From Sphagnum magellanicum (taxonomy: Eukaryota; Streptophyta; Sphagnopsida; Sphagnales; Sphagnaceae): a DNA stretch of 64,000 bases. This document shows positions 49,219 to 62,190 of the stretch, one piece after another. Made by a program: the position numbers and the translations under genes. Each line of letters opens with the position of its first letter. Position 1 is the stretch's first letter. The notes below the pieces were generated by a model. The model made no database searches. It was not told the DNA's origin and saw nothing but the letters and a program-made list of their open reading frames with translations. Where the stretch lies: assembly GCA_021904315.1 (NCBI GenBank), contig CM038907.1, forward strand, positions 26,109,223-26,173,222. The letters run 5' to 3'.

Positions 49219-51996
49219 GGTGAATGGGTGGTGATGACCATTGAAATTTGAACAAAATGAATGTTTGGGGTTACCTTCTCAAGTTTCATCCTTAGAAGCT
49301 CATGGTTACCTTCCTCCAAATTTTTGTATAGTTATCCTTCCCTAGACAAATTGTACCTTAAAGGTTCTACCCCTTAGTGTTCATTGTTGTTTCATGGGGT
49401 GTACCCATTATATGTAATATCCACCTATGGTGCACCACTTTTTGTATTTTTCACAACTAAAGGAATATTTTTCTTGTTTTTTTAAAAACCAAACTTCCCA
49501 CCTTTGGTCTACCTTCCTCCCATGGGAGCAATACCAATAGGTGGTATTTGTTTCTTGGACATGTATTGGCTTTTTTTTTAAATGGTTTTTTAACTAGATG
49601 GACCAATGTTTCCCCTAATCGTGAAAACACGAAGAACAATGTTGCTTTGAAGAATTGGAGTGCTCTTTGTGATGTCAAGTTCATTGTGGGGTTGCCTTGT
49701 ATCCTTCTTGTGTTTGACTACATGCATACATTGATCAAGATTGAACAAGGTAGATGTCATGATTTTAACCTTGGGCTTGCGAGTAAAAATTAAGGCATGA
49801 GACATGTTATGATTAAAAGAGTGTCTTAGGATTCAAACACAAGCAAGTCCTAACATTTCCAACTGACATTCACATTTTGGGGATAGGAATTTCATATTGT
49901 TCCAAATCTTGGAATAAAAATAGATATAAGAAGGTCAAAATTCAAATTATTGAAAAAGTCTTGAAGTGTAGGTATAAAAAATAATGAGCTTTCATATTTC
50001 ATTTGGAGATCTCAAACTCAAGTTATGGCCAAAAGATTAATCAAAAATCAAACTAGCACCATGGTGTGTCTTGGTGAGTTGAATTGTCCATGATATGTCT
50101 ATGCACCATTTTGATTATAATTTGCACAAATTCTTTTTACAATTTTTTTTGTGTAAATTAATTTCACATTGAACATTTGTTTGCGAGTTCATCCTTGCAT
50201 TAATATAAAAGTGGAATGAAATTCATTAGCAAGTGGGGTGCTAAACACCCTTTAACAAATTTTGTGTGGTGTTCCTTTCGGCCTGACAATTCAACAAGCC
50301 TTACAAAGAATTACGTTATTCGATCGTTGGGTTTTTAAAATTTTGCCCTTTTTGACTTTGTGTTTGCAATAAATCTAAAAATAAACCCCCTTTTAAGTGC
50401 TTGATGGTATGCCATTGAATTAATGCCATGTTTTTAAGAGGGAAAGGTCTAGGATCAAAACCTAAGCCATGATGCAAATGTTAACGCAAAAAATTGGTAA
50501 TGAAGAACATGTAAAACATTTCACTTTTTTTTTTAAGAACATGAAAAACATTGAAAACTGGGTTGCATGGTTTCTTTGCAGAATTGTGCAAGGTTGAAAA
50601 AGGTGTGCTAAAAAATAAACAAAAAACAATGCTAGACAAAGCTCGTTAGGAGGTGTTTAACACCTTGTATTACCATAAATATTCAATATGAAATTTAAAA
50701 AATGAAATAGATTCATCCCACTTTAGTCATTTCACCTTGCCTAAAGTTAATTATTATAAGATCATTATGTAATCATGATGCTTCATTATTAGTTAACATA
50801 ATTCATTACTAATTGAAATAATTTATTATATCAAATTAATTTTTTGATGTTATTTTAAATATTTTAGATTATTATTAATTATTATAAGTTATTTCACCTT
50901 AAAGTATTTTTAGTTATTATAAGTTATTATATTTGAAGCTATTTTTTATTATTTTATTTTAAGCTATTGTTGGTGTGAAAATCTACACACTAAATTCAAT
51001 ATGCATTCCTTTGATGTATTCCATTGAATGAATAAATAATACAAGAAAATACATTTAAAATGTTTAGCTTTATTAATGACTAGTACTAATAACTTAACAT
51101 TAACAATGACAATAATATGACAAGTAAACTAGTTCAAATTCAAAGTAATTAGTTGATAATATAATCAATAATTTATAATTATATATCAAATTGGTAAAAT
51201 GGTAATTATTACCTATAAAAGAAATGATTATATAAAATTAAAAAAATAAAATTATTGGTTAAGAACTATTATAGTATATTTCAAACTATTTCACCTCAAG
51301 TTATTTAAGGTTATTCTATGTTATGTTATTATAAATTATGCCCTAGGCTATTTCAAGTTATTTTACTTTAGGCCTCTAACCTTAACCTAAGGTTATAATC
51401 GCAAGTTACATAGCTTAGAATAAGCTAAAGTAAAATACTTTATATCAAAATGACCTTGAATAGCCAAAAATGACATAAAATAACGTATCTAATAAAATAA
51501 CATAAAATATCCAAAAAATATTGTAGAGTAAAACAGCTGAAAGTAACTTAAAATAAAATAATTTGAAATAACTCAAATAACCTATGTATAATAACTTAAA
51601 ATTTGTTTAGTATTATAGTTTTCACTAACTTAAAAATAATTTAAAATAACTTACATCCATCTTAGCTTATGAAAACTTAGACATAAACTTGGGTAACTTA
51701 CACTAACCTTAAAAATAAATAGCCTAAAATAAACTGTTTGCTTGAGTGTCAAGTCTGAAATACAAATTATACAAATCAAAATAGGAAATTAGATATTTAA
51801 GTAGTAACTTTCCACCTCCTCCTCCTCCTGTTGTTTTTTAAAAAAAATTTGGCTACAAGTCAACATATATGGCAAGCACCAGCAATTTCCCCAAAAAAAA
51901 GAATGTAAGGCCTAAAGGACAACTCACAAGTTCCTTTTTATTAGCCAACATTGTTATGTCAAGAGCACCTGCAAGTTCCCAAAAACAGATGTAAGA

Positions 51997-52000
<4 letters not shown>
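49219..52000. other. AT-rich non-coding stretch within the first duplication unit
   Basis: No supported gene. A degenerate TAACTTAAAATAA-type tract lies at about 51300-51720, similar in character to 31070-32260. Confidence 0.5.

Positions 52001-52034
<34 letters not shown>
52001..52034. repeat. GA dinucleotide microsatellite
   Basis: Seventeen uninterrupted GA units, about 690 bp upstream of reductase gene 2. Gene 1 has no equivalent. Confidence 0.95.
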
Positions 52035-52037
<3 letters not shown>

Positions 52038-52129
52038 CACAAGATTTAGAAAAAAGGTTGTAGGAAGCATGACTGGGAAGTTCCAAAAAATGAAGTTTCA
52101 CTGGTTGCAACTGGGAATTTGGGGGGGGG

Positions 52130-52722
52130 TGGTGTGGATTTGAGCTTTCCAGGGTGAAACTTTTTTTTGTTATAAGAATCTGAGTACTTGTGTCATGGGT
52201 ATATGTGCATTTCAGGAGTTTTCAAAACATGAAGTGCAAGCAAGCTTGTCAACCCACCCAATTGAATCTTGCTTCCTATAACTTGCAGGTACATGACCAT
52301 CATCAAATTTTCTCTCTTTTCTCTTGAGCTGTTTTGACAAGTTTGTATCTCTACCCAAATTTTTGTTGCATTGTTATTAGCAGTGGGTGTTGGATCATTT
52401 TAACATGGTGTTTGGTCCCAATATGAATTTTTTCTGTGAATGTTTTCAAGCGGACAAGTTGTAGGGAGGTTCCTCATCTATTGATAAAGACGGATTCATA
52501 CTTCGCTGTTTGGTCCAGTAATCTTGATTGTATGTTGTTTGATGGAGCTTGTTTTGTGTGCATTTGTACTTGGTGATGCTCATAGCTTGAAACTGGAATG
52601 AAGGAATGTCAAGTTTGTAAAATTGATTTGCATATGGAGTTGAAAAATCACGGTGTTGGTTGATGCAGGTCAGTGCCTTTTAATTTTGGTCTTGATCTTC
52701 CCATCAAAGCAAATAACACACA
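52130..52722 (+). promoter_or_regulatory. 5' flank/leader of reductase gene 2
   Basis: Inverted homologue of the gene 1 upstream region, including CATCTATTGATAAAGACGGA at about 52475 and TGGTCTTGATCTTCCCATCA just before the ATG. It lacks the 300-bp segment found before gene 1. No clear TATA box was fixed. Confidence 0.6.
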
Positions 52723-54652
52723 ATGGGAATCAGCAAGATTTTGGTGGTTGGAGCAACCGGAGACCTTGGAGCATTCATCACCACGGCGAGTGTTCGGCTG
52801 GGGCATCCCACCTTTGCTCTGGTTCGCCCAGCCACAGCACGACCCGACTCCTCAAAGAACAAGCTGATTGAGTCATTCAAGGCTTCCGGCATAACAATTT
52901 TGGAAGTAAATACATTCAACCCCCAACTTTTTCTTTCTTCAATTTTATTTTATCTCTTGTGAAGTTCAGGAAAGACAGGACATGGGTATGTCTCATTAGA
53001 GAATTAACACTTTCATGGTCCTTGATTTCTATCTGAATACTCCAACAAATGCAGGGGGACATTCAAGACCATGAGAGTCTTGTGGCAGCATTGAAGCAAG
53101 TGGATGTTGTGATCTCCTCACTTGGCAGAGCTCAAATAGGGGATCAACTGAAACTGATTACAGCAATCAAGGAAGTGGGGCACATCACAGTATGTCAATC
53201 TCTGGTTCACAACTTGAAACACTTGCTCAATTTTGTGACACACATTGTGCAGCAGAGGAAGAAGATGCAGAGATTGAAGTGCAGAACATGGGGTGTGTCT
53301 CTAACCCCTAGGGTTTAGTGAGCAGTCAGAAGAATATCATGGCTGAGTTGATCATCCTGGCCAGGGAGCATGTAATTTTGCAGCTAGACACTGCACTCAT
53401 TTATGATATCATGTCGTGCACTAAAGTTTTTTACTGGATCAACATATTTCGTACTTACTTTCAAATCTTTCTTTGGAGTTTGATATATTGTAATTTTTTT
53501 CTGTGCTTGTGCAGAGATTCATACCTTCAGACTTTGGTAATGATCCTGAGAGAAGTGTCAAGATTAAACCTATAGATGTGTCCTATTTCGATAAGATAAA
53601 AATCCACAATGCTATCAAAGCGGCAGGCATCCCATACACATTTGTGAATAGCAACTGCTGTGCAAGCCTTATCTTAGGCTCTTGGGTCTTCCACTATGAA
53701 AGCCTTTTCTCAGGCTCTTGGGTCTACAGCTTTTCTCCTTCTCCTGGGCAACATGAGCTGAAAACACTCCCAAGGGATAAAGTTACCATTTTGGGTGATG
53801 GCAATGCTAAAGGTCTGTCATTGGCTCATCCTTTTGTCTGTTGTTGCACGTAACTCTTGCATCAATGCCTGATCTAGCCTCATAGATAGTACTGTAACTG
53901 CCTGTTACCTTTGGGAAATATGTTGGAAAATTTTGCAAGTACCTGCAAAATCAGCCACTAGAACTTGTATAGATCATTTTCTTTCCTTTTGGGTTTAGCT
54001 GTCACTCAGGAAAGCTTGTTGGGTGAACAGCTATATACAATTCTGAAGAAGACATTGGCACATTCACGATCAAAGCAGTGGATGATCCACGCACTCTCAA
54101 CAAGCAGCTGATGATTCGACCAAAACCCAACATCAAAAGCATGAATGAAGTTGTGCAGCTGTGGGAGAACAAAATCGGTCACAGCCTTGACAAGACATAT
54201 GTAACAGAATCTCAAGTACTGAAGCAGATTGAAGGTAAAAATAGAGCATAAAAAGTCCTGTAACCGAGATTCTTTTTGGAAAACACTTCTTTTGTTTGTT
54301 GAGAATTGTATGTCTGTCTTGTCCAGACTGTTTGGCAGAGTCCACGAAAGTTAACTCTTGCAACCATGATGATCTTGATCAAAATAGTCTTGATAGCTCT
54401 TTACTCCCTTCACAAAGTTGCAGATCAACTCTCTGCAGTTAGGTCATCATTTTTAATGCAGATTTTCATTGTGGGGTTTGTGTGACTGCAGAGATGCCTT
54501 CCCCAAATAACTTCTTTCTTGCATTCTCTTACTCATTCCTGGTGAAGGGGGAGCAGTACTTTGAGCCAGGACCCGATGATGTTGAAGCCAGTGAACTGTA
54601 CCCAGATATCAAGTACACTACTGTTGACGAATTCCTCAACAGATACATGTAA
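52723..54652 (+). CDS. PIP-family NADPH reductase, gene 2 (PCBER/PLR/isoflavone-reductase-like), 5 exons
   Basis: Exons: 52723-52905, 53055-53189, 53515-53812, 54031-54234, 54492-54652, giving 981 nt and 326 aa. Introns (149, 325, 218 and 257 bp) are GT-AG with the same phases as gene 1. The NADPH motif is G10-ATG-DL-G16. GDIQDHESLVAALKQVDVVIS, RFIPSDFG, DKIKIHNAIKAAGIPYTFV (Lys133 aligned with the catalytic Lys), PRDKVTILGDGN and DDPRTLNK are present. It is three residues longer than gene 1, all in exon 3, where GSWVFHYESLFSGSWVYSF contains an internal repeat. No stop or frameshift was found. It lies inside a 12.5-kb unit whose second copy is interrupted beyond 61952. Differences such as SEFG to SDFG may reflect altered substrate use, but function cannot be told apart here. 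Confidence 0.9.
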
Positions 54653-55222
54653 AGCTGTCATCGAGCAGCTTTTTTTCACAACCATGATCCCCATGTAAAA
54701 TCTGAGAAAAGGTGGGTGGTGACAAAAAAGCTTCCACCTGATCCATTGCCAGACTGCTGTTTGAATTCATTTCTTCAAGTAAGCCACAAGAGGGCATTGT
54801 GACTGAAAAGGCAGATTTCAATGAGAAAGAATTGCATTGAGCGAAATCTGGTTATGTAAGTGATAGATAATAACATATTGAAATCTCTACCTATCGTAGT
54901 CATCATAGGTCATTGGTTTGGTGACTTTGTTTGAATTTTGAGACTAGACCTAGATGCTTCTGGTTTTAGTAAGGATTAGCAACGCCATGTACTTGTGATC
55001 TGGTGAAACCACAAAGGCACATCCAACAGGCAGCATTAGCTATGGAGGACCTGAATCAAAAGGGTTAAGGACACAACCACTGTTGTAAAGATGAATTATG
55101 TGATAATGCTCAAAGATTGTTGAATGGAGCTAGCTAGAGTATGCCTGGTGTCAGGGTCTCTGACATAAGGATCGCTTGAAACTTGTTTGCCATCTTTATG
55201 GAATTGCTCTTAACACAGGGAC
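54653..55222 (+). other. 3' flank of reductase gene 2, shared with gene 1
   Basis: Matches 5262-5855 in reverse complement with small gaps. The match fades near 55222, and unrelated sequence then fills the gap to the duplication junction at 55360/55361. Confidence 0.7.
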
Positions 55223-57344
55223 TAACAAAATTGTATTTTTGTGCAATTTTGTTAATTCTATAAAACTAGCCCCTAGCAAAAAGTTTGCATGCTCTATTAT
55301 GGTCCTTATGCCAATTTGAAGATCCATCATTTGATGATTTCAATGTTGTTGAGACCTTGCCATTAATTAGGTTAGAAAATAATTTGACCTATTTTAGCAT
55401 AGGAGGACAAAGCCCTTGGGCATAACCATCATGTTTTGTGACTTTGCTATAATGTTAGGTAGTAATTAGCGGTGCGCAATAACCATTATCCTTGCATTTA
55501 GAGAATTATAAATGTTTAAGAAAGCTTGACTTTATATATATATATATATATACATTGAATATGTGTGCAAGTTGGACATAAAGTTTAAATTAAGACAAAA
55601 TTGTATACACTATGATAACGTGTCGCAGTAAGATTCTACATGACTTAAACTAGTGGCTTGACAAATATTCTTTGAAGGCATTAAAGTTAAAAAATATTTG
55701 TTTCAAATATAATTTTAGTTTGAATGGAGTGAAAAATCTTAAGATGTATTTTGTTTTGTTGCAACTTGTTCAAGACAAATAGATCATGTTATTTTTTGTT
55801 AGGTAGAAAAACTATTGGGCACACTAGTTTTTTAGAAATGATGTTTCCATGATATTTTAACTAGCATGAAAAAATGACATGTGGGCAAATGACATGCACA
55901 CTCAATATCTCTTCTCATGTTACCATCATATACACAACATCAAATTGTGATGATCACATTGTTTTAGTCATACGACTTCCAACCACTTATCTTCTTTAGC
56001 TCAAAAAAACCTTCATGATTGAAAATAAATTGAAAAAATTATTCTAAAATTTTATCAAATTAATATCTTCTATTGGTAATTGTGACAATTAATAATTATG
56101 AATTGCTAGCAGTAGGTAGGCTAGAATGGCTAAAAACCACTACTTACATTGTTATAAGATTATTGCCACTTATTTAGCTACAATTCTAGAAGGATGAATT
56201 AATGGATGGAGTTTGAATGAATTAGTTGGATGGAGTTTGAATGAATTAGTTGGATGGAGTTTAGACATTGAAATAGGATCTAGAAAGATTCAAGGGGGAT
56301 GTTTTATATGATAGCTACCATTTATCAAGGTAATAATTGGCCACCTTAGAAGGGAATCAAAAACATGTCAAGAGAGTAAAAACTTGAGTGTGGATTGTGT
56401 TTCATATTCAAAAGTGTATTGTGTGTGAGAAGGAAACATGTCGTACATAATACCAGATGTTGTCAAGACTATTGTAATGCTAGTTTCCTTCCTTGTGTAC
56501 TAGAGTTTTGGAACTACAATTTCTTGAATTCAAGATGTTGTTTTGTTCATGCAATTCTAGTGCAATCTACGTGTAGTGGCATGGGTTGTATTCTTGAAGG
56601 ATATCAAATTCAAAAGTACTTGAATATAAATTGAAGGATTTGAACTTACGAAAAGTCCTCTAGGTACTTAAGACTATTACTTTTACTACAAAAATCTTCC
56701 AAAAAAATCCATTCATGAGATTGTGTAATGACTATGTGATATAAAATAGCACACACGATGATTTCATGATTCTTTTTTTATAAAAACATACCAAAAGAAC
56801 AAGGCAAAAAAAATTGTTGATAACATAATGATTTTTCAATTGACATTTCTTTTGTTGTGTGCCAAGATCAAAGCATTGGATTTTTGCATTCATTTGCATG
56901 ACATGACACTAAACACCCTCCTATGAACTTTGTGGGTGTTATTGTGCACCATTTGTGAATGATTGTGCACACCCACATGGTTTGAGAAATGCCAATGTTG
57001 TCAACAAGTCAAATAAACTAAAATGTCATAGCAACCCATTGGATGCAATTAAACTACTAGTAGATACTTAGTACTTGGCCTATCTCTCGAATTGTTTTAG
57101 AGGAGGGGAGGAGGGGGTGTGTGATGAACAATTGCAAGACATGTAGTACAACAAGTGTGATTATTTAAATCATGAAATGCACAACTGTGCGAGACGTAGC
57201 TGATTGAATTTTGTGAAGTCGCTAAGATGTTTCATGTCCCTTGCATGCATGTGTTAATTTCCCAAAAGGACAAGGATAAGTTGATGATGTGCGAAGTGCG
57301 AACCTTGCATTTTCACCTCACCTCTCTTATTCATTAGATGAAGT

Positions 57345-58245
57345 GCCTCCCAAGTTCAATTTTTGTTTGCAATGAGTCAATTTGATTGGCCCATCAATAA
57401 GAAAAAAGAAACTCTGGAGTCTCCCCAAAATAAAAGGTTCTATTTTGAGTTCATCCCTTTTGGCCTAGCTGAAAGGAGGACAACATTTGCCAAAGCATAT
57501 GGGATAAAAGTAGGTGCTATGGAGAACATGTTGGGAACTTGGGGAACATATTGAGAACCGATTGGGAACTTGAATATGCATGGGAACACATTGGGAACTA
57601 GAGAAAAATGAAAAACAATCCCTCTCCCTCCCCAAATTTAAAAGGAAAATAGGCAAGGCACCTTGAATGCATGCTTGGGGCTTCCCATTGGTTGCATGAA
57701 ATTTCTCTTCCCAAAAGAGTTCATCACCATTTTTGGCCTAGGCTAATACCCCTTGCAAAGAACACCCTACCATTCTAAACCAAGGGCACTCATTCTATTC
57801 CATATTAATTAGTTGGGGGTGCCCCACAAGTCCAACTTTTTTTTTTTTTTTTTTTGCAATGAGCCAATTTGATTGGCCCATTGCAAAAAAAAAAAGGTTG
57901 AAATATGGAGGCTCCCCAAAATAGAAAAATTTATGGAAAGATGGAATGCCTCCCCCTTTGGCCCACCTATATAGGTGAGAAGGGGAGGACTTTTGGGCAA
58001 AACATGTGGGGATGAAAGCGAGGTGCTATTGGGAACACATTGGGAACATATTGAGAACCTGATGGAAACCCATTGGCAACTTGAAGGGTGCATGTTGGGA
58101 ACAAAGAGAAAAAGAAAAAGAATCAAAGCACTTTGAGTGCATGCTGAGTCTTCCCATTAGATGCATGAAATTTCTATTTCCAAAACCATTCGTCATCATT
58201 TTTTGGCCTGGGCTAATACCCTGATTATAAACTGGGGGTACTGTC
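57345..58245 (+). repeat. Two tandem units of about 470 bp inside copy B
   Basis: Counterpart of 44828-45755, with units starting at 57345 and 57821. Homopolymer runs (poly-T at 57837-57855) differ in length from copy A. Confidence 0.8.
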
Positions 58246-59964
58246 AGATCCATATTACGAAACAATTGGGGGGGGGGGGGGGGGAGGGGGTGTTTCTACC
58301 ACCTATTCCCCATCATTGGTTCACATGACAAAGTGGAATGGGGTGAATCAAAAGCGGCACCAACAAACAAACCACATTCCATTCTTTCATTAGCTTTCTA
58401 AAAACTGGAACCGGTGGTTCTCTGATTCTTTCATTAGCTTTCTAAAAACTGGAACCAGTGGTTCTCTGACCCGGGGCTAACCCTAATTTTAAAAAAGTAA
58501 AAAATACATGAATAAAATATAAGGTGCAATATATTAGTTGTTAGATAAAAATTATAAATTAATTAGTTTTAAAATATGGTACATTTTATTCAAATATTTC
58601 ATTTAATTATAATATAAGGTACATAATAATCTGAGATAGTGAATTATAATTAATATAGGATGGTTTTAATATGTATATATATAAAATAATCAAATAATAA
58701 TAAGATGATAAAAAATAGATTGAACAATTATCCAATATCCCTCTAAAAATGATTGTTTGACATAAGTAAATCCCAAACTTTACACTAAGTGTCCTTTTTG
58801 GGTTCTTTGATTAAGTTTTTTTCTTTTTCTTCGCTGGTTTATTTGCATTATTGTCACACGAATTTTTGGAAAAAATTTGGAGGTTTCTGATTTTTCAGTA
58901 CAATTTGAACTAAAGATAGTGTTTAATCTTTTGTTTTATTTTTTCCATCTGTTGTCAATTTTTCAACCTCATAAAATTGGGGAAAAAAAATCCCTGTCTC
59001 GGATGCTGAAATATAATAAAAACTAACACCAGTGATTATTGATAAATTCAAATCACTTCACAAGATGCATTAAGATAGAATCACCCATCATCGAACATGT
59101 GATTATCGTTGAACACTTTTCAATATTTTCTTAAATTTTTAACCTATTTGAGCAATTTTTTGTGTCATTGGACATGCACAAATTAGAAGGCTACAAATGT
59201 TCTTTGAGTGTCAGTAGTAATGGAGCACTATAAAAAAACACAAGAAAGGATGAGTGAAAATTTGGTTTATAACTTTTGCAAAAATAGCTTAGACCCCTTT
59301 CTAGTTCCAGCCCCATATTTTCTTCATTTTTGGTCCATTTTGATTGATTTGAATCCTAATAGGTGCGCCAATTAGGGCTTTACAAAACGTTTTGTTGTAT
59401 TCGAGAGGCAAAAATGTAACAATAAAAAATAATTTAAGCTCCAAATCCTATTGGATCGTTGAATCTTACATATTCCAAACACCACATAGACACAACAAAT
59501 TAGGTGGTGGTGCAAAACAGAACAAAAACTGACATAAATGTAGCCTGACCTTTTCAGGGTCACAATGAGGTTCTAAACATGATAGAATATGTCATGGTGC
59601 TTTTATTAACATCTTAAAACACTAGTTCATTATTGTAGTACAAGGGCAGCTTCAACACATGTCTGCCAATAAATTATTTAATTTTGAACAATAGAACATT
59701 CTTGGAAAATTCCAACAGATTCTTCATTTTCCTTCACATGAAAATTGTTCTTTGAATAAAAGTGAAGTTTTCACAAATATTTCAGCATTTCTAAAAATAT
59801 ATAATTTGTGCCAAAAGCTGGCAATGTGTTAAGTTTTTCTCTAGTCTCTAACTCTTTTGTACTCTGAAAAATGGGTTTATTTATTACATATGAGAAACTT
59901 GCAAAACCAGCCTCTAATGGTACTGTTACAGTGTATTCAAGACCTAACCAGTTTTGGTGTCTTA

Positions 59965-60385
59965 TTCAGTTTTCTTTTATACACTTTTTCCTAGGTGGGA
60001 TAGGTGGTTACCATTGCCCTCCTTATACCCAATTAAGAAATCTCATTGCATTCCAATGGTAGCCACATGTAAGTAGGGTAACAAAGGAGCCATCAAAAAT
60101 GTTATGAGTAAAGTACTCATCCACCTTATGCTAGAGGCAATTAGCAAGATTCAAAACTTCATTCATAATATCTCTTCATTCACTCCACTTGGCCTTTGCT
60201 TAACGGTTTGCAAAGTCATGTAGACTTGTTCATCCATTTGAACCTTCTAATATCGATTGCAAAAACCTTGTGCCAACTTGAAACAAATTGTGCAATAAGG
60301 GTGGCTTTGCACATGACAATTTTCCTCCTAATCAAAGATATCATACCTCAAAGTGTACCCAAAATTTTTTATGATGTCCTCTTCC
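59965..60385 (-). pseudogene. Ty3/gypsy gag remnant in copy B
   Basis: Duplicate of the remnant at 47500-47920 with the same frame breaks and a few further changes (for example, the MDEQVYRTLKTVKQ region now differs by a few bases). It was decayed before duplication. Confidence 0.7.
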
Positions 60386-61952
60386 TTGGTCTCCCCATTT
60401 GCCATAATGGCCTTCTTGAGAACTCAAACTGCACGAGCATCTACACTGGTGTTGAGTATTGCACATATTTCCTAAAGCGTCTTTTTGGGTTGGTGGCATC
60501 ATTGATGGGGGTAACGAAAGTTGTGTTGGGGATATCATGGGTAACATGGATTCCAAGTGGGTATCATCCCAAGCCATCATCCTCCAATAGCATGTGGATG
60601 TCTCCATTCCTTGAATCACTTGGGAACCTTAAATGGGGGTTGTCTAGTGAACCTCCGCCACTTCTTGGCAGCAAATTCTCACCATACCCCTTAGTTTGTT
60701 GTGTTCCAATGCATCCACCTTATAGGGAACACTGTGTTACAAAAGGTGTACCAAATTATCACTATGCCCCTTAATTTGTTGTGTTTCAATACCTCGGGAC
60801 TACCATGCCTACATTATCACTATGTGTTGCCAAACTACCAGACCTTGTAGACCCACTTGTCTCTAAGCAATAGCCTCCACTTCATTCTTTAGGAGTATCA
60901 TTGTAGTGGCCACTAGTGGTATCATTTTGGCACTAGCACTATCATTCCACCATATTCATTCTTGATTAATAAGATTATTATCATGACTTTTATGGGTATC
61001 TGCAAGCTAGAATGTCCATAAGAAAACATAACACATGGTAGTTTTTTTTGCACTCTTGTGGATTATAAAGTGTACTCATTCAAATAGTTTTGAATATGAA
61101 TGGATATCTTGTAACAATATAAAAATAATTTTGTAAATGGACTCACCATAATCATACTTTGTAATGATGAGTTCATTTATCAAGGAACAACATTAATAAA
61201 CATGACATTAACAATTCAAAGTAGGGATTCCACAAACCATTTCAAGATGACATGAAAGTTTGCAAGCAAAATGGAATTTTTTTTTACAACATGATCTTTG
61301 TGGAATACTTATAATTTTATAATTTTAAATTGTGCCTTGGGATGTGTTAAATGGTTGCCAATAATGATATTTTGAAAAAGGTGATTTAATTTGCTTTGTA
61401 AATGAGAATTTAACAATTTTAAACTTTTAGCACTATAAAACTATACTATACAAAATATTTGTGAGGAATATCATCATGCCATTTATGGTCCAGTCTACTT
61501 TACATTCACCCATACTCTCACAATACATTGCCCATATATCCATAGGAAAGGTGCATTGGCATAGTTGGGTCTAGTAATTTGGAAGTGATCCCTCTTGCTA
61601 CTCTTTCCATGGCTTTGGGGGGTTTTGTAGGAACCTTTGCACTAACAGTTTCCACTCCCACTTTAACATGATTTTTCTATGTTAATGGGGGGTACAACCT
61701 CCATCTCCTTGCCTAAATCACTATCTTTCATTTCTTTTGGGTTGGAATCCCATTACCATCCAAAATAAAAAGTTGGTAATGGCTCTTGTTTGGTGCCCTA
61801 CTTGTTCACACAAACCACAAAGTAGTTAAGGAATTTGTGTTTGTTGTTTTACCTTTGGCAATTGAAAATGTTGTATTCCTACTCCTCCCCAAAACAATGG
61901 CTTGAAATTGGGTAAGAGATATGGGAATACCTTTAAGAATCCATGTATGGGT

Positions 61953-62185
61953 AGGGGAGAACAAGAGTTGTTTTTGTCATGCCCGTACATGGCCTTATAC
62001 ATGATGGCCAGTTACGGGCATGCCCATGTGCGCTTTTATGGTTAATGTACGGTCTTAGGTGACTATACATTATTAGGTACTTAGGGTTTCATTTTGTTAG
62101 CAACTATATAAAAGGCCAAGCCTTTCCTTTCTCTTTTTAGTTTTTTTAAAATTCCTTTGTCAGGAGAGTTTCCTCCATAATCAGA
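61953..62185 (+). mobile_element. Start of a plus-strand LTR of a second retrotransposon, with polypurine-like tract
   Basis: GTAGGGGAGAACAAGAG at 61951-61967 resembles a gypsy polypurine tract. TGTCATGCCCGTACATGG from 61975 is a plausible LTR start. A TATA box (TATATAAAA, 62105-62113) sits about 130 bp in. A dyad of 17-bp arms (15 of 17 paired) lies at 61978-61994 and 62006-62022. The LTR is interrupted at 62186 by a solo LTR and may continue after 63002. Its right end was not found. Confidence 0.55.
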
Positions 62186-62190
62186 TAGGA

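Larger units (their letters stand above)
55361..61952 (+). repeat. Segmental duplication, copy B
   Basis: Colinear with copy A (42876-49218). Differences include an extra segment of about 290 bp at 61145-61440, a 44-bp tandem duplication at 58381-58468 and a 24-bp one at about 56213-56260. The join to reductase gene 2's downstream DNA at 55360/55361, with the copy starting at the same base as A, is what a direct tandem duplication of a 12,485-bp unit would leave. The right end abuts retrotransposon sequence. Confidence 0.92.
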
